Shown here piece after piece: positions 49,603 to 58,168 of a stretch of DNA of 64,000 bases. The stretch is from Euzebya sp. Lineage in GTDB: Bacteria > Actinomycetota > Nitriliruptoria > Euzebyales > Euzebyaceae. The notes under the pieces are model-generated. The model did no database searches. It saw nothing but the letters and a program-made list of their open reading frames with translations, and had not been told where the DNA came from. Position numbers and translations under genes: made by a program. The stretch covers positions 1 to 64,000 of the forward strand of contig NZ_CAXQBR010000107.1 in NCBI RefSeq assembly GCF_964222135.1, in the 5' to 3' direction. Numbering within the stretch: the first letter of the stretch is position 1; every line of letters starts with the position of its first letter.

Positions 49603-50154
49603 ATGGCCGACGAGACCCCGCACCGCCGACGCATCGACCGCGTCACGAGCGACACCTACCTGGAGGGCCTCGCGGACCGGGCGGTCGGCGACATCCGCGC
49701 GATGCGCGACGAGTGCCGCGAGGAGGAGGCCCGCCTCAGCTACGCCCGACGGCTGCTGCACGGCCAGCTCGACGTGGTGAAGGCCGAGCTCGAGCGGCGC
49801 GACGGCGGCGGGTCGGATTCGCTCGTGACGACGCTCGGCGAGATCCTCGCCGACCAGCCCCGCGGGGGGCCGGTCCGCTCGGTGGGCGACGCCCAGATCT
49901 TCACGCCATCCGGGCCGACGGGTCGGCGCCCCGGCGACACCGTCCTGGACGACGTGCCGCTCAGCCGCCTCCCCGATCTCGACGACGAGGAGCTCGCCGC
50001 GGTCGTGACGCGCCTGACCGACGAGGAGTCGTCGATCTCGTCGCTGCGGCGGACGGTCCTCGACCACCTGGATCGGCTGCAGGAGGAGCTCGTCGTCCGC
50101 TACCGCGACGGCGTCGCCTCGATCGACGAGGTCGTCCCACCGGGTCAGCGCTAG
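49603..50154 (+). CDS. RsiG-like (AmfC) c-di-GMP-binding anti-sigma factor candidate
   Basis: 183 residues forming two long helices. Each contains the RsiG pattern E(x3)S(x2)R...D: E42-S46-R49-D57 ('EARLSYARRLLHGQLD') and E142-S146-R149-D157 ('ESSISSLRRTVLDHLD'). In Streptomyces RsiG the motif E(x3)S(x2)R(x3)Q(x3)D on both helices binds c-di-GMP and allows WhiG binding; here the Q position is His53 and Leu153. The family tail 'ELVVRYRDG' is present. TAGACT at 49587-49592 suggests a leaderless mRNA. The target sigma factor is not in the window. Confidence 0.72.
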   Translation: MADETPHRRRIDRVTSDTYLEGLADRAVGDIRAMRDECREEEARLSYARRLLHGQLDVVKAELERRDGGGSDSLVTTLGEILADQPRGGPVRSVGDAQIFTPSGPTGRRPGDTVLDDVPLSRLPDLDDEELAAVVTRLTDEESSISSLRRTVLDHLDRLQEELVVRYRDGVASIDEVVPPGQR

Positions 50155-50157
50155 CCG

Positions 50158-51150
50158 GTGCCGGCATCCGCGGGCCGGCCGGCCGTGATCGTGACCCGCG
50201 GCGGCGTCGTCGAGTCGGTGCACTCCGCGCACGTCGTGGTCGCCCCCGCCGACGGCCCCCCGGTCGAGGTCCTCGGCGACGGCGGTTCGGTCGTCTACCC
50301 CCGCTCTGCGCTCAAGCCCCTGCAGGCCCTCGCCGTCCGGGCGCAGCTGGGCGAGCACGGGGCGACGCCGGACGTCCGGCAGCTGGCCATCGCCTGCGCC
50401 AGCCACAGGGGCGCCGACGACCACCAGGTCGAGGCGGCCGGGCTGCTGGCGGAGGCCGGCCTGGACGAGTCGGCGCTCCGCTGCCCGGCCGCGTGGCCCG
50501 AGGACGCCGCGGTCCGCTCGGACCTCGACGCGCCGACCACGCTGTCCCACAACTGCTCCGGCAAGCACGCCGCCTTCCTGTGGGCGCACACGGCGGCGGG
50601 GGAACCGGCGGGCAGCTACCTCGACCCAGACAGCGATCTGCAGCAGCGGATCGCCGCGCGGGTCGGGCAGGTCATCGGCGAGGCGTTGGTCGGCCCGGGC
50701 GTCGACGGGTGCGGCGCACCGGCGTGGCGGTGCTCGCTCAGCGGCCTGGCGCGCGGGTTCGCCCGGCTGGAGGAGGGACGTGACGACGACCTCCGCGCGG
50801 TGCGGGCGGCGATGACGGCCCACCCGCACCTGATCGGCGGGGAGGGGACGGCTGACACCGCCATGATGCTGAGCGACACCCGTGTCGTCGCCAAGCGGGG
50901 AGCGGAGGGGATCATGGCCTGCGGGTTCACCCACCCGGCTCACGGACCGCTCGGCATCGCGGTCAAGGTGCTGGACGGCGCGGAGCGCGCGGCCGGGCCC
51001 CTCGCCGCGGCGGTGTGCCACGCCCTCGGGGCCGTCGTGCCGACCGAGGTCCTGCGGACGCCCGTGCTCGGCGGTGGACGGCCGCAGGGCGAGGTGGTCG
51101 CCACGCCCGACGTGGCGGCCGTCACCACTGAGGCGTTCGGCCTGGCGTAG
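50158..51150 (+). CDS. L-asparaginase II family protein
   Basis: 330 residues. The Rhizobium-type asparaginase pattern is clear: 'RSALKPLQALAV', 'ASHRGADDHQVEAAGLL', 'LSHNCSGKHAAFLWA' (catalytic Ser-Lys), 'DGCGAPAW'. It hydrolyses L-asparagine to aspartate and ammonia. GTG starts 3 bases after the RsiG-like stop, so it may share that transcript. Confidence 0.9.
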   Translation: MPASAGRPAVIVTRGGVVESVHSAHVVVAPADGPPVEVLGDGGSVVYPRSALKPLQALAVRAQLGEHGATPDVRQLAIACASHRGADDHQVEAAGLLAEAGLDESALRCPAAWPEDAAVRSDLDAPTTLSHNCSGKHAAFLWAHTAAGEPAGSYLDPDSDLQQRIAARVGQVIGEALVGPGVDGCGAPAWRCSLSGLARGFARLEEGRDDDLRAVRAAMTAHPHLIGGEGTADTAMMLSDTRVVAKRGAEGIMACGFTHPAHGPLGIAVKVLDGAERAAGPLAAAVCHALGAVVPTEVLRTPVLGGGRPQGEVVATPDVAAVTTEAFGLA

Positions 51151-51173
51151 CCGCCGGGCGGTGCACGCCGCCG

Positions 51174-51231
51174 GTGCTTGCTCTTGCAAACAGTGCTTGC
51201 AGCTGTTAGCATAGATGTCAACGAGGCAAGC
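51174..51231 (+). promoter_or_regulatory. Promoter and repeated GCTTGC operator of the XRE regulator
   Basis: TTGCAA (51184-51189), 17 bases, TAGCAT (51207-51212). GTGCTTGC occurs at 51174-51181 and 51193-51200, flanking the -35, and the inverse GCAAGC occurs at 51226-51231. Three copies around the start of transcription suggest autoregulation by the regulator encoded next. Confidence 0.62.
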
Positions 51232-51259
51232 AGAAGCGTCAGGGGAGGAGGTGACCGCC

Positions 51260-51733
51260 GTGGTGGATGCGAAGAAGGTGCTGCACGCGGCGAGCCACAC
51301 CGTCTCCGACGTGACGGGTGCCGCCGAGTCGACGGTGCGGGATGCCACGACCGAGGCGGACCGGCGCGTCCGCGAGCTGGGCGCGTTCATCCGCGAGCAG
51401 CGGGAGCACGCGCGGCTGTCGGGCCGGAACCTGGCCAAGCGCGCCGGCGTCTCCAACCCGTACCTGTCCCAGATCGAGCGCGGGCTGCGCAAGCCCTCCG
51501 CCGAGATCCTGCAGTCCATCGCGAAGGCCCTCCGGATCAGCGCCGAGACGCTGTACGTGAAGGCCGGCTTCCTCGAGGAGCGGGAGACCGACGTCACCAC
51601 CGCGATCATGGCGGATCCGGACCTGACCGAGCGCCAGCGGCGGGCGCTGCTCGAGATCTACCGATCGTTCATCGGCGAGCCCGCGCTGCCGGCCACGCCG
51701 GACCCGGAGGGCGGCCCCGCCGCCACCGGATAG
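51260..51733 (+). CDS. XRE-family regulator, Rv0474-like
   Basis: 157 residues. A ~40-residue amphipathic N terminus precedes an HTH_3 domain ('LGAFIREQREHARLSGRNLAKRAGVSNPYLSQIERGLRKPSAEIL') and a helical tail. GTG 51260 is chosen because GGGGAGGAGG ends 8 bases before it; the upstream ATG 51215 lies almost at the predicted transcription start. The protein and the HbhA-like gene after it match the Rv0474-hbhA pair of mycobacteria. Confidence 0.83.
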   Translation: MVDAKKVLHAASHTVSDVTGAAESTVRDATTEADRRVRELGAFIREQREHARLSGRNLAKRAGVSNPYLSQIERGLRKPSAEILQSIAKALRISAETLYVKAGFLEERETDVTTAIMADPDLTERQRRALLEIYRSFIGEPALPATPDPEGGPAATG

Positions 51734-51869
51734 ATCCCCGCAGACCCCCAGACCTGGTCAGGGGGTGGGCGTCGTACCGTGCTCCGCCCTCCAGCGGTCC
51801 GCCTGCCCCCTGACCATCCAAGACCAGCCATCCAGACCCCCCACCCCCGCGACCACGAGGAGACCAGCC

Positions 51870-52454
51870 ATGGCCACCACGAAGACCACGACCACCGCTC
51901 GCAAGACCAGCGCTCGCAAGACCAGCACTGCCAAGACCAGCGCGAAGAAGGTGACCACCGCCCGCAAGGCGCCCACCACGACGTCGACCGCACCGTCCAC
52001 CGCCGGTCGCCACGAGTTCGACGTCCGCGCGCTCGTCACCAACTCGGCGTACGCCACCATCGGCGCCGGCGACCTGGCGGTCGAGACCGCCCGGACCCTC
52101 CCCAAGCGCCTCGAGGCGCAGCGCAAGGCCCGCGCCGAGCGCGCGCAGGCCTTCGTCAAGGAGGCCCCCATCCGCGCGCAGGCGCTGGTGAAGGACGCCC
52201 CCACGAAGCTGCAGGCCGAGTGGACCCACGGCTACGAAGCCGCCCGCAAGGAGCTCGACGTCTACGCCGCGCGCGGACGCAAGCTCATCGACTCCATCGC
52301 CAACGCACCGCAGACCAAGCGGGCCCTCGACCAGACCGAGACCGCCCGCAGCCAGGTCAAGGGCGCGGTCACCAGCATCCGCAAGGCCGTCGAGCAGGGC
52401 CAGGAGGCCGCTGAGGGCGCCGTCCGGCGCATCGGTGTGCGCCGCTCCGCCTGA
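51870..52454 (+). CDS. HbhA-like / phasin-like helical protein with Lys-rich N terminus
   Basis: 194 residues. The first ~45 residues are Thr/Lys repeats of the type K-T-S-A. A long amphipathic helical domain (about 55-185) follows, rich in Ala, Lys, Arg and Glu. HbhA in mycobacteria has the same helical body but carries its Lys-rich repeats at the C terminus; here they are N-terminal. It may bind polyanions such as DNA, heparan or lipid inclusions. GAGGAGACC precedes the ATG. Confidence 0.7.
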   Translation: MATTKTTTTARKTSARKTSTAKTSAKKVTTARKAPTTTSTAPSTAGRHEFDVRALVTNSAYATIGAGDLAVETARTLPKRLEAQRKARAERAQAFVKEAPIRAQALVKDAPTKLQAEWTHGYEAARKELDVYAARGRKLIDSIANAPQTKRALDQTETARSQVKGAVTSIRKAVEQGQEAAEGAVRRIGVRRSA

Positions 52455-52550
52455 TCGACTCCGCTTGGTCGACCGCCACCGGGGCGGCGTCCCCGCGACC
52501 CCCTCCGCCCGATGCCCCGTGGCAGAGGACGTGGTCCACGCCAGCCCCTC

Positions 52551-52578
52551 CAGAGCCCCCGCCCCCGCGGGGGCTCTG
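52551..52578 (+). terminator. Hairpin terminator after the HbhA-like gene
   Basis: A perfect 12-base-pair stem (CAGAGCCCCCGC / GCGGGGGCTCTG) with a 4-C loop. No T-run. The region 52455-52728 otherwise holds only TACCCT (about 52673), a candidate -10 for mshA. Confidence 0.7.
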
Positions 52579-52728
52579 TCGCGTCCAGGGCGTCGGGGTC
52601 GCGTTCCGGGGCGTTCGGCCGCGCGCGGGTGGGGGGAGGGTGGGTCGCGTGCCCCCGGCGACTACCCTGGCCGGGTCACGACCCGCCGCACGCCCCGCGT
52701 GCCACCCGACGAGGACACCCAGGACACG

Positions 52729-54042
52729 ATGACCACCACCCAGGGGAGCACCCGGCGCGTCGGGCTCATCGCGGTGCACACCTCACCCCTGGCGCAGGCC
52801 GGCACCGGTGACGCCGGGGGGTTGAACGTCTACGTCGACCACACCGCCCGCGGTCTCGCGGACCGCGGCATCGCCGTCGACGTCTTCACGCGCCGACCCT
52901 CGGCGGACGTGCCCGCGACCGTCACGGTCGCCGACGGCCTGCGGGTGCACCACATCGATGCGGGGCCGGCGAGCGCCCCCAAGTCGGCGCTCGCGAGCCA
53001 CCTCTGCGCCTTCTACCTGGGCCTCGCCGCCCACCCGGCCGCCGCGCAGGTCGACGTGTTCCACGGCCACTACTGGATGAGCGGGTGGGTCGGTGCCCGG
53101 GCGCGGCGCAAGCTCGGCACGCCGCTGGTGCAGACCTTCCACACCCTGGCCCGCCAGAAGAACGCATCGCTGGCACCCGGCGACACCCCCGAGCCGCCGC
53201 TGCGGCTGGCGGCGGAGAGCCGCATCGCGACCGACGCCGACGCGATCATCGCCCCGACCCCGCACGAGAGCGCGTTCCTGCGCCGCGAGATGGGTGCGGT
53301 CGACGTGCACGTCGTCGAGCCGGGCGTCGACCTGTCGGTGTTCAACCCCCGCGCCGACCGGGCGTGGGCGCCTGACCTGCTCAACCCCGAGCGGGACGCG
53401 AAGGTCCTCCTGTTCGTCGGGCGGCTGCAGCCGCTGAAGGGACCCGACACCGCGGTGCGGACGCTCGCGGCCCTCACGAGGGACGCCGCCCCGGACGACC
53501 CGCCGCTCCGGCTGGTGCTGGTGGGCGGGCCGAGCGGGAACGGCCACGGCGTCGTCGACCCGCCCGGGCTGCTGGCGCTGGCCGCGGAGCTCGGGGTCGC
53601 AGACCGGGTCGGGTTCCTCAGCCCACGCGGTCACGAGGACCTGGCGGCGCTGTACCGCGCCGCCGACGTGGTGCTGATGCCGAGCCACTCCGAGAGCTTC
53701 GGCCTCGTCGCCCTGGAGGCCCAGGCCTGCGGGACGCCGGTGGTGGCCACGGACGTCGGGGGGCTCCGGCACGTGCTCGGCCGGGTCGAGGGGGTCGAGG
53801 GCGGCGGCACGCTCGTCGCCGACCACGACCCGAAGGCGTTCGCCGGGGCGGTGCGGCCCTACCTGTCCGACCCCGACCTGGCCGCCGCTGCTGCTGCGCG
53901 CGGCCAGCGCCGAGCTCGGTCGTTCACCTGGCAGGCGACGGTCGACAAGACCCTCGAGGTCTACGACGACGTCCTCGCCCGCGGGCGGTCGGCAGCGCAC
54001 GGGGCCGACCGCGCCCCCGTGGCGCGCGGGGCCTGCGCCTAG
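52729..54042 (+). CDS. mshA: D-inositol-3-phosphate glycosyltransferase MshA
   Basis: 437 residues of the GT-B, GT4 type. 'TSPLAQAGTGDAGGLNVYV' (UDP-GlcNAc loop), 'HGHYWMSGWVG', 'QTFHTLARQKN', 'FVGRLQPLKGPD' and 'PSHSESFGLVALEAQACGTPVVA' are all MshA-typical. It attaches GlcNAc to 1-L-myo-inositol-1-phosphate, the first step of mycothiol synthesis. The ATG at 52729 places the conserved N terminus correctly. A YbjN gene follows as in other actinobacteria. Confidence 0.95.
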   Translation: MTTTQGSTRRVGLIAVHTSPLAQAGTGDAGGLNVYVDHTARGLADRGIAVDVFTRRPSADVPATVTVADGLRVHHIDAGPASAPKSALASHLCAFYLGLAAHPAAAQVDVFHGHYWMSGWVGARARRKLGTPLVQTFHTLARQKNASLAPGDTPEPPLRLAAESRIATDADAIIAPTPHESAFLRREMGAVDVHVVEPGVDLSVFNPRADRAWAPDLLNPERDAKVLLFVGRLQPLKGPDTAVRTLAALTRDAAPDDPPLRLVLVGGPSGNGHGVVDPPGLLALAAELGVADRVGFLSPRGHEDLAALYRAADVVLMPSHSESFGLVALEAQACGTPVVATDVGGLRHVLGRVEGVEGGGTLVADHDPKAFAGAVRPYLSDPDLAAAAAARGQRRARSFTWQATVDKTLEVYDDVLARGRSAAHGADRAPVARGACA

Positions 54043-54045
54043 GCG

Positions 54046-54519
54046 ATGGCGACCGAGCGCGCACAGGCCGCCGACGCGGTGCGGCGGTGGCTGGAGGCCC
54101 AGGAGGGCCTCGAGGTCGAGCAGGTCGGCGACGACGCCTGGGTGACCGTGCTCGCGGGGGAGAACAAGCGCACGATCGGGATGTACCTGAGCGTGGGGGA
54201 CCGCACGCTGATCGTCGAATCGCACTTCATGCGGGCGCCCGACGAGAACGCCGAGCGGCTGTACGGGCTGCTGCTCGCGCGCAACCAGCGCAGCTACGTC
54301 CTCCGCTTCTGCGTGTACGACTCCGGCGACATCGTCCTGGTCGGCGTGGTCCCGGTGGCGGCTGTCACCGTCGAGGAGGTCGACCGGATCGCGGGGGCCC
54401 TGCTGACCACCGCGGACGAGACCTACAACGCCGCGCTCCGCCTCGGCTTCACCGCCTACATCGAGCGGGAGCAGGCGTGGCGTGAGAGGGTCGGGCTCGG
54501 CCGGAACCCGATCACCTAG
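54046..54519 (+). CDS. YbjN-domain protein
   Basis: 157 residues of the type-III-chaperone-like YbjN fold ('GDRTLIVESHFMRAPDENAERLYGLLLARNQRSYVLRFCVYDSGDIVLVG'). Conserved next to mshA in actinobacteria, but its role is not established. Starts 3 bases after mshA, so co-translated. Confidence 0.85.
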   Translation: MATERAQAADAVRRWLEAQEGLEVEQVGDDAWVTVLAGENKRTIGMYLSVGDRTLIVESHFMRAPDENAERLYGLLLARNQRSYVLRFCVYDSGDIVLVGVVPVAAVTVEEVDRIAGALLTTADETYNAALRLGFTAYIEREQAWRERVGLGRNPIT

Positions 54520-54529
54520 GAGGGTCAGC

Positions 54530-55357
54530 GTGAGCGACGATGTCATCGAGGGGCGCATCGGCATCCTCGGCCTGGGGCGCCTCGGCGAGGCGCTGCTGTC
54601 CGGGCTGCTTCGCAGCGGGGCGGCCAAGCCAGACCAGATCCGCGGCACCGTGCGCCACGACGACCGCGCCGCGGCGCTGACCGAGCGGCTCGGCATCGAG
54701 GTGTCGACCGACTCGGCGGCCGTGGCGGACTGGGCGGACATCGTCGTCGTGGCGGTCAAGCCCCAGAGCCTCCAGGGCCTGTTCGACCAGGTCGCCGGCC
54801 ACATCCGGCCCGGCGAGCCCGTCATCACCGTCGCCGCCGGGGTGCCCACCGAGCGGTTCGAGGCCGCCCTGGGCGAGATCCCCGTCGTGCGGGTGATGAC
54901 GAACGTCCCGGTCCTGGTCGACGAGGCGATGAGCGCGATCAGCGCCGGCGCCCACGCCGACGAGGACCACCTGCTGCTCGCCGAGCGGTTCCTGAGCCAG
55001 GTCGGCCGGGTCGTCCGGATGCGGGAGGAGGACCTGGACGCCGTCACCGCCCTGTCGGGCTCCGGTCCGGCGTACTTCTTCCTGCTGGCGGAGGCCATGA
55101 TCGACGCCGGCATCCTCCTCGGCCTGCCGCGGGACGTCGCGACGGAGCTGATCACCCAGACCATGACCGGCAGCGCCCTCATGCTCAGGGACACCGGACG
55201 GCACCCCGTCGAGCTGCGCGAGTCCGTGACGTCGCCCGGCGGCACCACGATCGCCGCCATCCGGGTCCTCGAGGAGCAGAAGGTCCGCGCCGCCTTCCTC
55301 AACGCGATCGAGGCCGCCAAGCTGCGCTCCGAGCAGCTCGGCCGCGAGACCCGGTGA
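54530..55357 (+). CDS. proC: Pyrroline-5-carboxylate reductase
   Basis: 275 residues: the Rossmann motif 'IGILGLGRLGEALLSGLL' and the ProC signature 'DAVTALSGSGPAYFFLLAEAMIDAG' with 'SPGGTTIAAI'. It reduces P5C to proline with NAD(P)H. GTG 54530 follows GGAGGG. In mycobacteria proC also lies downstream of mshA. Confidence 0.93.
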   Translation: MSDDVIEGRIGILGLGRLGEALLSGLLRSGAAKPDQIRGTVRHDDRAAALTERLGIEVSTDSAAVADWADIVVVAVKPQSLQGLFDQVAGHIRPGEPVITVAAGVPTERFEAALGEIPVVRVMTNVPVLVDEAMSAISAGAHADEDHLLLAERFLSQVGRVVRMREEDLDAVTALSGSGPAYFFLLAEAMIDAGILLGLPRDVATELITQTMTGSALMLRDTGRHPVELRESVTSPGGTTIAAIRVLEEQKVRAAFLNAIEAAKLRSEQLGRETR

Positions 55358-55409
55358 TCCGGTGTGCCTACCCGCCGGGAACACGGGGGAGGATCGAGGT
55401 GTTACGCCA

Positions 55410-56981
55410 TTACGACGGCGATGTGACGATGTCGTCGCCACAGCCATCGACGGGGCCCCTGACGTTGCCGACGGGTCGTCCACAGGTACCGTTGACAACC
55501 GAGAGACGCCTGGACAGGAGGCACGATGACCACCACCAACGCACCAGTCCGTGAGAGCCTGCTCGCCGAGTTCGACCAGGCCTGGCGGGACGGGACCCCC
55601 GTGTTCGCGTGCTGCCGGCGATCGGTCGCGATCGCGCTGGACGGCGTCGACACGCTCTCCCTGCTCGCCGAGGACGCCACGACCCGCGTGACCGCCCTGC
55701 GCGGCGCGGTCGACGAGGAGCTGCCCGGTCACCTGGACGGCCACCGCTGCTGCGTGGGCCACCTGGCCGACGTCGCCTTCGACCTCCCCGACGCGATGGC
55801 GACCGCCTAGGCGGTCTCCCCAGATCTGACAGACTTGCCGACGGCGCCCCTCCGGGGGCGCCGTCGTCGCCGCCGAGGGCCCAGGTGCGGGTGGCGACGT
55901 GGAGGACCGTCCCGGAGGGGAGGGTGACCTCCCGGGCGTCACCCCACATCGTCGGCGACCCGCCCATGACCTCGCCGACCACCGTTGCGTCCGTCGGCTC
56001 GAGCAGCTGGACCACCACGTTGGTCGCCGCGGAGGACGTGCACCGGTTGACGAGGAGCCTGAGGGCCCCGGGGCGCTCGTCGGCGACCTCGATGAGCCGG
56101 TCGACCAGCACCCGCGCCGTCCCGGTGTCCCCACCCGGGTTGTCGCGGAGGTCGAGCACCACCGCCGCGGGGTCGACCCGGTCGACCGCCGCGTCGAGCT
56201 CGTCGGCCAGCTGGGTGATCGTCACGCCGTCCACCCGGGCCTGCACCACGCGGTAGCGGATGACGACGGCGTCCTCGCGGTCCTCCAACGCCCAGGCGGG
56301 GGTGTCGGGGTCGACGAGCGGCGGGCAGACCAGCGGGTACCAGATGCCGGCCCAGTCGGCGTAGGCCCCAGCCGGCACGGGTGCGACGTCCACGGCCTGG
56401 CCGTCGAGCTCGAGTGCGGGGTCGAGCCCGATCCCGCGCAGCACCGCCGTGGTGACCAGGTGCTGGGGCAGGCGCCCGAGGGCCGAGGCGTCGGTGTCGT
56501 GGGGGACCAGGGGGCGGAGGCGAGCGGCCACCTCGTCGACGGGCAGGCCGCCGATCGCCGTGACCTCCCGCCCGACGAGGGACTGGTGGGGCGGTGCGGC
56601 GGCGATGACCCGCCAGCCCTCCTCGAAGGCGTACAGCCGGAGAGGCCACAGCTCGAGATCCGGCTGGGCCAGCGGGAAGATGCCGGTGTGGCCGTCCTGG
56701 GGCCTGGTGGCGCCGAGGCGCATCAGCTCGGTGAGGAACGCCTCGTCGGTCAGGTCGCCGACGCGCTGGCGGACGTCCGCCGCCGCCGCGGCGACGTCCG
56801 GCGGGTCCGGGTGCGTCGCGAGCGCGTCGAGCAGCGCATCGAGATCCGCCAGCCGGTCCGCGACGACAGCGGTGTCGGTGGTGGCGGCGGGGACGTCGGG
56901 GTGCGGGGCCGTGGCGGCGGTGCACCCGTGGGCGACCGGGGCGGCGACGAGGAGCGCCACCACGAGCCTCGACACCAGCAC
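55410..56981 (-). CDS. S41-family (C-terminal-processing-like) peptidase lipoprotein; 3' end uncertain
   Basis: The recognisable protein covers about 56981-55870. It has a signal peptide with a lipobox-like 'VAHGC', a helical N-terminal region, and an S41 core with 'VDPAAVVLDLRDNPGGDTG' and 'LVNRCTSSAATNVVVQLLE' (Ser region). The Lys of the Ser-Lys pair is not obvious. After 'TWALGGDDGAPGG' the frame turns into Arg/Pro-rich sequence and overlaps the small gene at 55526 in antisense, so the true end is probably near 55.81-55.87 kb, by a frameshift in the GC hairpin there. GTG start. Confidence 0.65.
   Translation of the reverse strand: MLVSRLVVALLVAAPVAHGCTAATAPHPDVPAATTDTAVVADRLADLDALLDALATHPDPPDVAAAAADVRQRVGDLTDEAFLTELMRLGATRPQDGHTGIFPLAQPDLELWPLRLYAFEEGWRVIAAAPPHQSLVGREVTAIGGLPVDEVAARLRPLVPHDTDASALGRLPQHLVTTAVLRGIGLDPALELDGQAVDVAPVPAGAYADWAGIWYPLVCPPLVDPDTPAWALEDREDAVVIRYRVVQARVDGVTITQLADELDAAVDRVDPAAVVLDLRDNPGGDTGTARVLVDRLIEVADERPGALRLLVNRCTSSAATNVVVQLLEPTDATVVGEVMGGSPTMWGDAREVTLPSGTVLHVATRTWALGGDDGAPGGAPSASLSDLGRPPRRSPSRRGGRRRRRPGGPRSSGGRPGDRAAPRRPRRAGRSRGSWRPRRAGRACRRRPARSRPIAGSTRTRGSRPARPGRTRRAGSHGLVRWWWSSCLLSRRLSVVNGTCGRPVGNVRGPVDGCGDDIVTSPS
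55526..55810 (+). CDS. Small Cys-pair protein of unknown function
   Basis: 94 residues with two Cys-Cys pairs ('VFACCRRSVA' and 'GHRCCVGHLADV'), no signal peptide, and strongly G/C-ending codons like a true gene. ACAGGAGGCACG precedes the ATG. TACCGT at 55487-55492, 16 bases after TTGCCG, is a possible promoter. It is antisense to the open tail of the S41 gene. The Cys/His pattern could bind a metal; no family is recognised. Confidence 0.65.
   Translation: MTTTNAPVRESLLAEFDQAWRDGTPVFACCRRSVAIALDGVDTLSLLAEDATTRVTALRGAVDEELPGHLDGHRCCVGHLADVAFDLPDAMATA
55839..55866 (+). terminator. Bidirectional hairpin between the Cys-pair protein and the S41 gene
   Basis: A 12-base-pair stem (left arm CGACGGCGCCCC at 55839-55850) with a 4-base loop, located between convergent genes. 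CCTAGG at 55807-55812 supplies a TAG on each strand. Confidence 0.55.
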
Positions 56982-57011
56982 CCGGGACGTGGCCGGATCC
57001 TACGCCGTCGC

Positions 57012-57476
57012 TCAGGGAGCGTCGGCGAACTCAGGGGGCACGCCGCCGGTGGCGATCGGACCCCAGTCCTCGATGGTGATGGCGATGCAGACCTTCTCGC
57101 GGTCGCGCATCGCCTGGCGGTACTCGTCCCAGTCCGGGTGCTCGCCGGCGGCCGCGCGGGAGTAGGCGACGAGGGCCTCCACCCCCTCCTCGCCGGCGAG
57201 CACCTCGGCGGTCCCGTGGAGCTGGGTCCAGGGCCCGTCGAAGTCGTCGCTCAGCGCCAGCACCGCACAGGACGGTGTCCGCTGCAGGTTCGCGGTCTTC
57301 GCCCGGGTCGGGTAGCTCGAGATCAGCAGGCGCCCGTCGACGTCGACCGCACCCGTGACCGGGCTGATCTGCGGGCGGCCGTCCGCACGGCTCGTGACCA
57401 GCACGTACTTGCGCTTGTCGGCGAGGAACTCGAGCAGGTGCGCGCGATCCACGCGCTCGGTGGTGGCGACGTTCAT
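57012..57476 (-). CDS. PPOX-class F420-dependent oxidoreductase-like protein
   Basis: 154 residues of the split-barrel fold ('KRKYVLVTSRADGRPQISPVTGAVDVDGRLLISS', 'TPSCAVLALSDDFDGPWTQLHGTAEVL'). Such proteins use F420 or FMN to reduce small molecules. The ATG overlaps the ComB-like stop by ATGA, so the two are co-expressed. Confidence 0.87.
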   Translation of the reverse strand: MNVATTERVDRAHLLEFLADKRKYVLVTSRADGRPQISPVTGAVDVDGRLLISSYPTRAKTANLQRTPSCAVLALSDDFDGPWTQLHGTAEVLAGEEGVEALVAYSRAAAGEHPDWDEYRQAMRDREKVCIAITIEDWGPIATGGVPPEFADAP

Positions 57477-58168
57477 CGGGGGGATCCTCCGTGGGCGGGT
57501 CGATGTGCCGGGTGCAGCGGGCGCAGGTGGTGCCGGTCCTGGTCGCCGACGCGCGCGAGCGCGACCTCCATGGCGAAGTCGAACCGGTCGACCACCTGGG
57601 CGTAGGGGACGTCGTCGGGGGGCAGGTCCGAGCCCGGCTCGGTGAACAGCGCCGCGGCGTCCGAGGCGGCCACCCGGTCGGTGAACGGAGCAGGGTCGAC
57701 GGGGCCGTCGGCGGTCAGCAGCGCGGCGATGTACTCACCGCACGCGCGGTCCTCCTCGCCGTCGCGCCCCGAGTGGGCGCCGGTCACGCAGAAGCTGATG
57801 CGCGCCTCGCCGGTCAGGGCGGCAGCGGTCGCGCCGGCCACGGCGAAGCTGGCGGTCAGGACGCGGTCGGCCGAGGTGGCCCGGACGACCCCCTGCGTGC
57901 CGGCCGACGAGCGGTGCACGATCGGCACGCCGGAGAGGTCCACGCCGTCGAGCGCGGTCGGGGAGTTGCCGTGGTCGAACCCCTCCGCGGTGATGCCGTC
58001 CACCTCGCCGAGCAGCCGCACGGAGGGGTCGTCCGCCCGCCGGGCGTGGGCGTCGTCGACCGTAGCGACCAGCTCGTAGGGGCCTGCCCCGGCGGCGAGG
58101 GCGACGGCGGCGGTGGTGAACGCGCGCAGCACGTCGATCACCACGACGCAGCCGGGCTGTGACGCCAC
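57473..58168 (-). CDS. ComB-like 2-phosphosulfolactate phosphatase family protein
   Basis: About 231 residues with the family's 'CVVVIDVLRAFTTAAVAL', 'LLGEVDGITAEGFDHGNSP' and 'HRSSAGTQGVV'. ComB removes phosphate in coenzyme M synthesis; bacterial homologues have mostly unknown substrates. The first start is GTG 58168, but the natural N terminus ('EITFCTLDDVASQPG') begins about 10 codons earlier, where only a non-standard CTG after AGGAGC is available. Confidence 0.78.
   Translation of the reverse strand: MASQPGCVVVIDVLRAFTTAAVALAAGAGPYELVATVDDAHARRADDPSVRLLGEVDGITAEGFDHGNSPTALDGVDLSGVPIVHRSSAGTQGVVRATSADRVLTASFAVAGATAAALTGEARISFCVTGAHSGRDGEEDRACGEYIAALLTADGPVDPAPFTDRVAASDAAALFTEPGSDLPPDDVPYAQVVDRFDFAMEVALARVGDQDRHHLRPLHPAHRPAHGGSPR

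Noticed and set aside
52551-52578. GC hairpin as part of a repeat family or mobile element
   Set aside because: No second copy was noticed in the window. Position after a gene fits a terminator.
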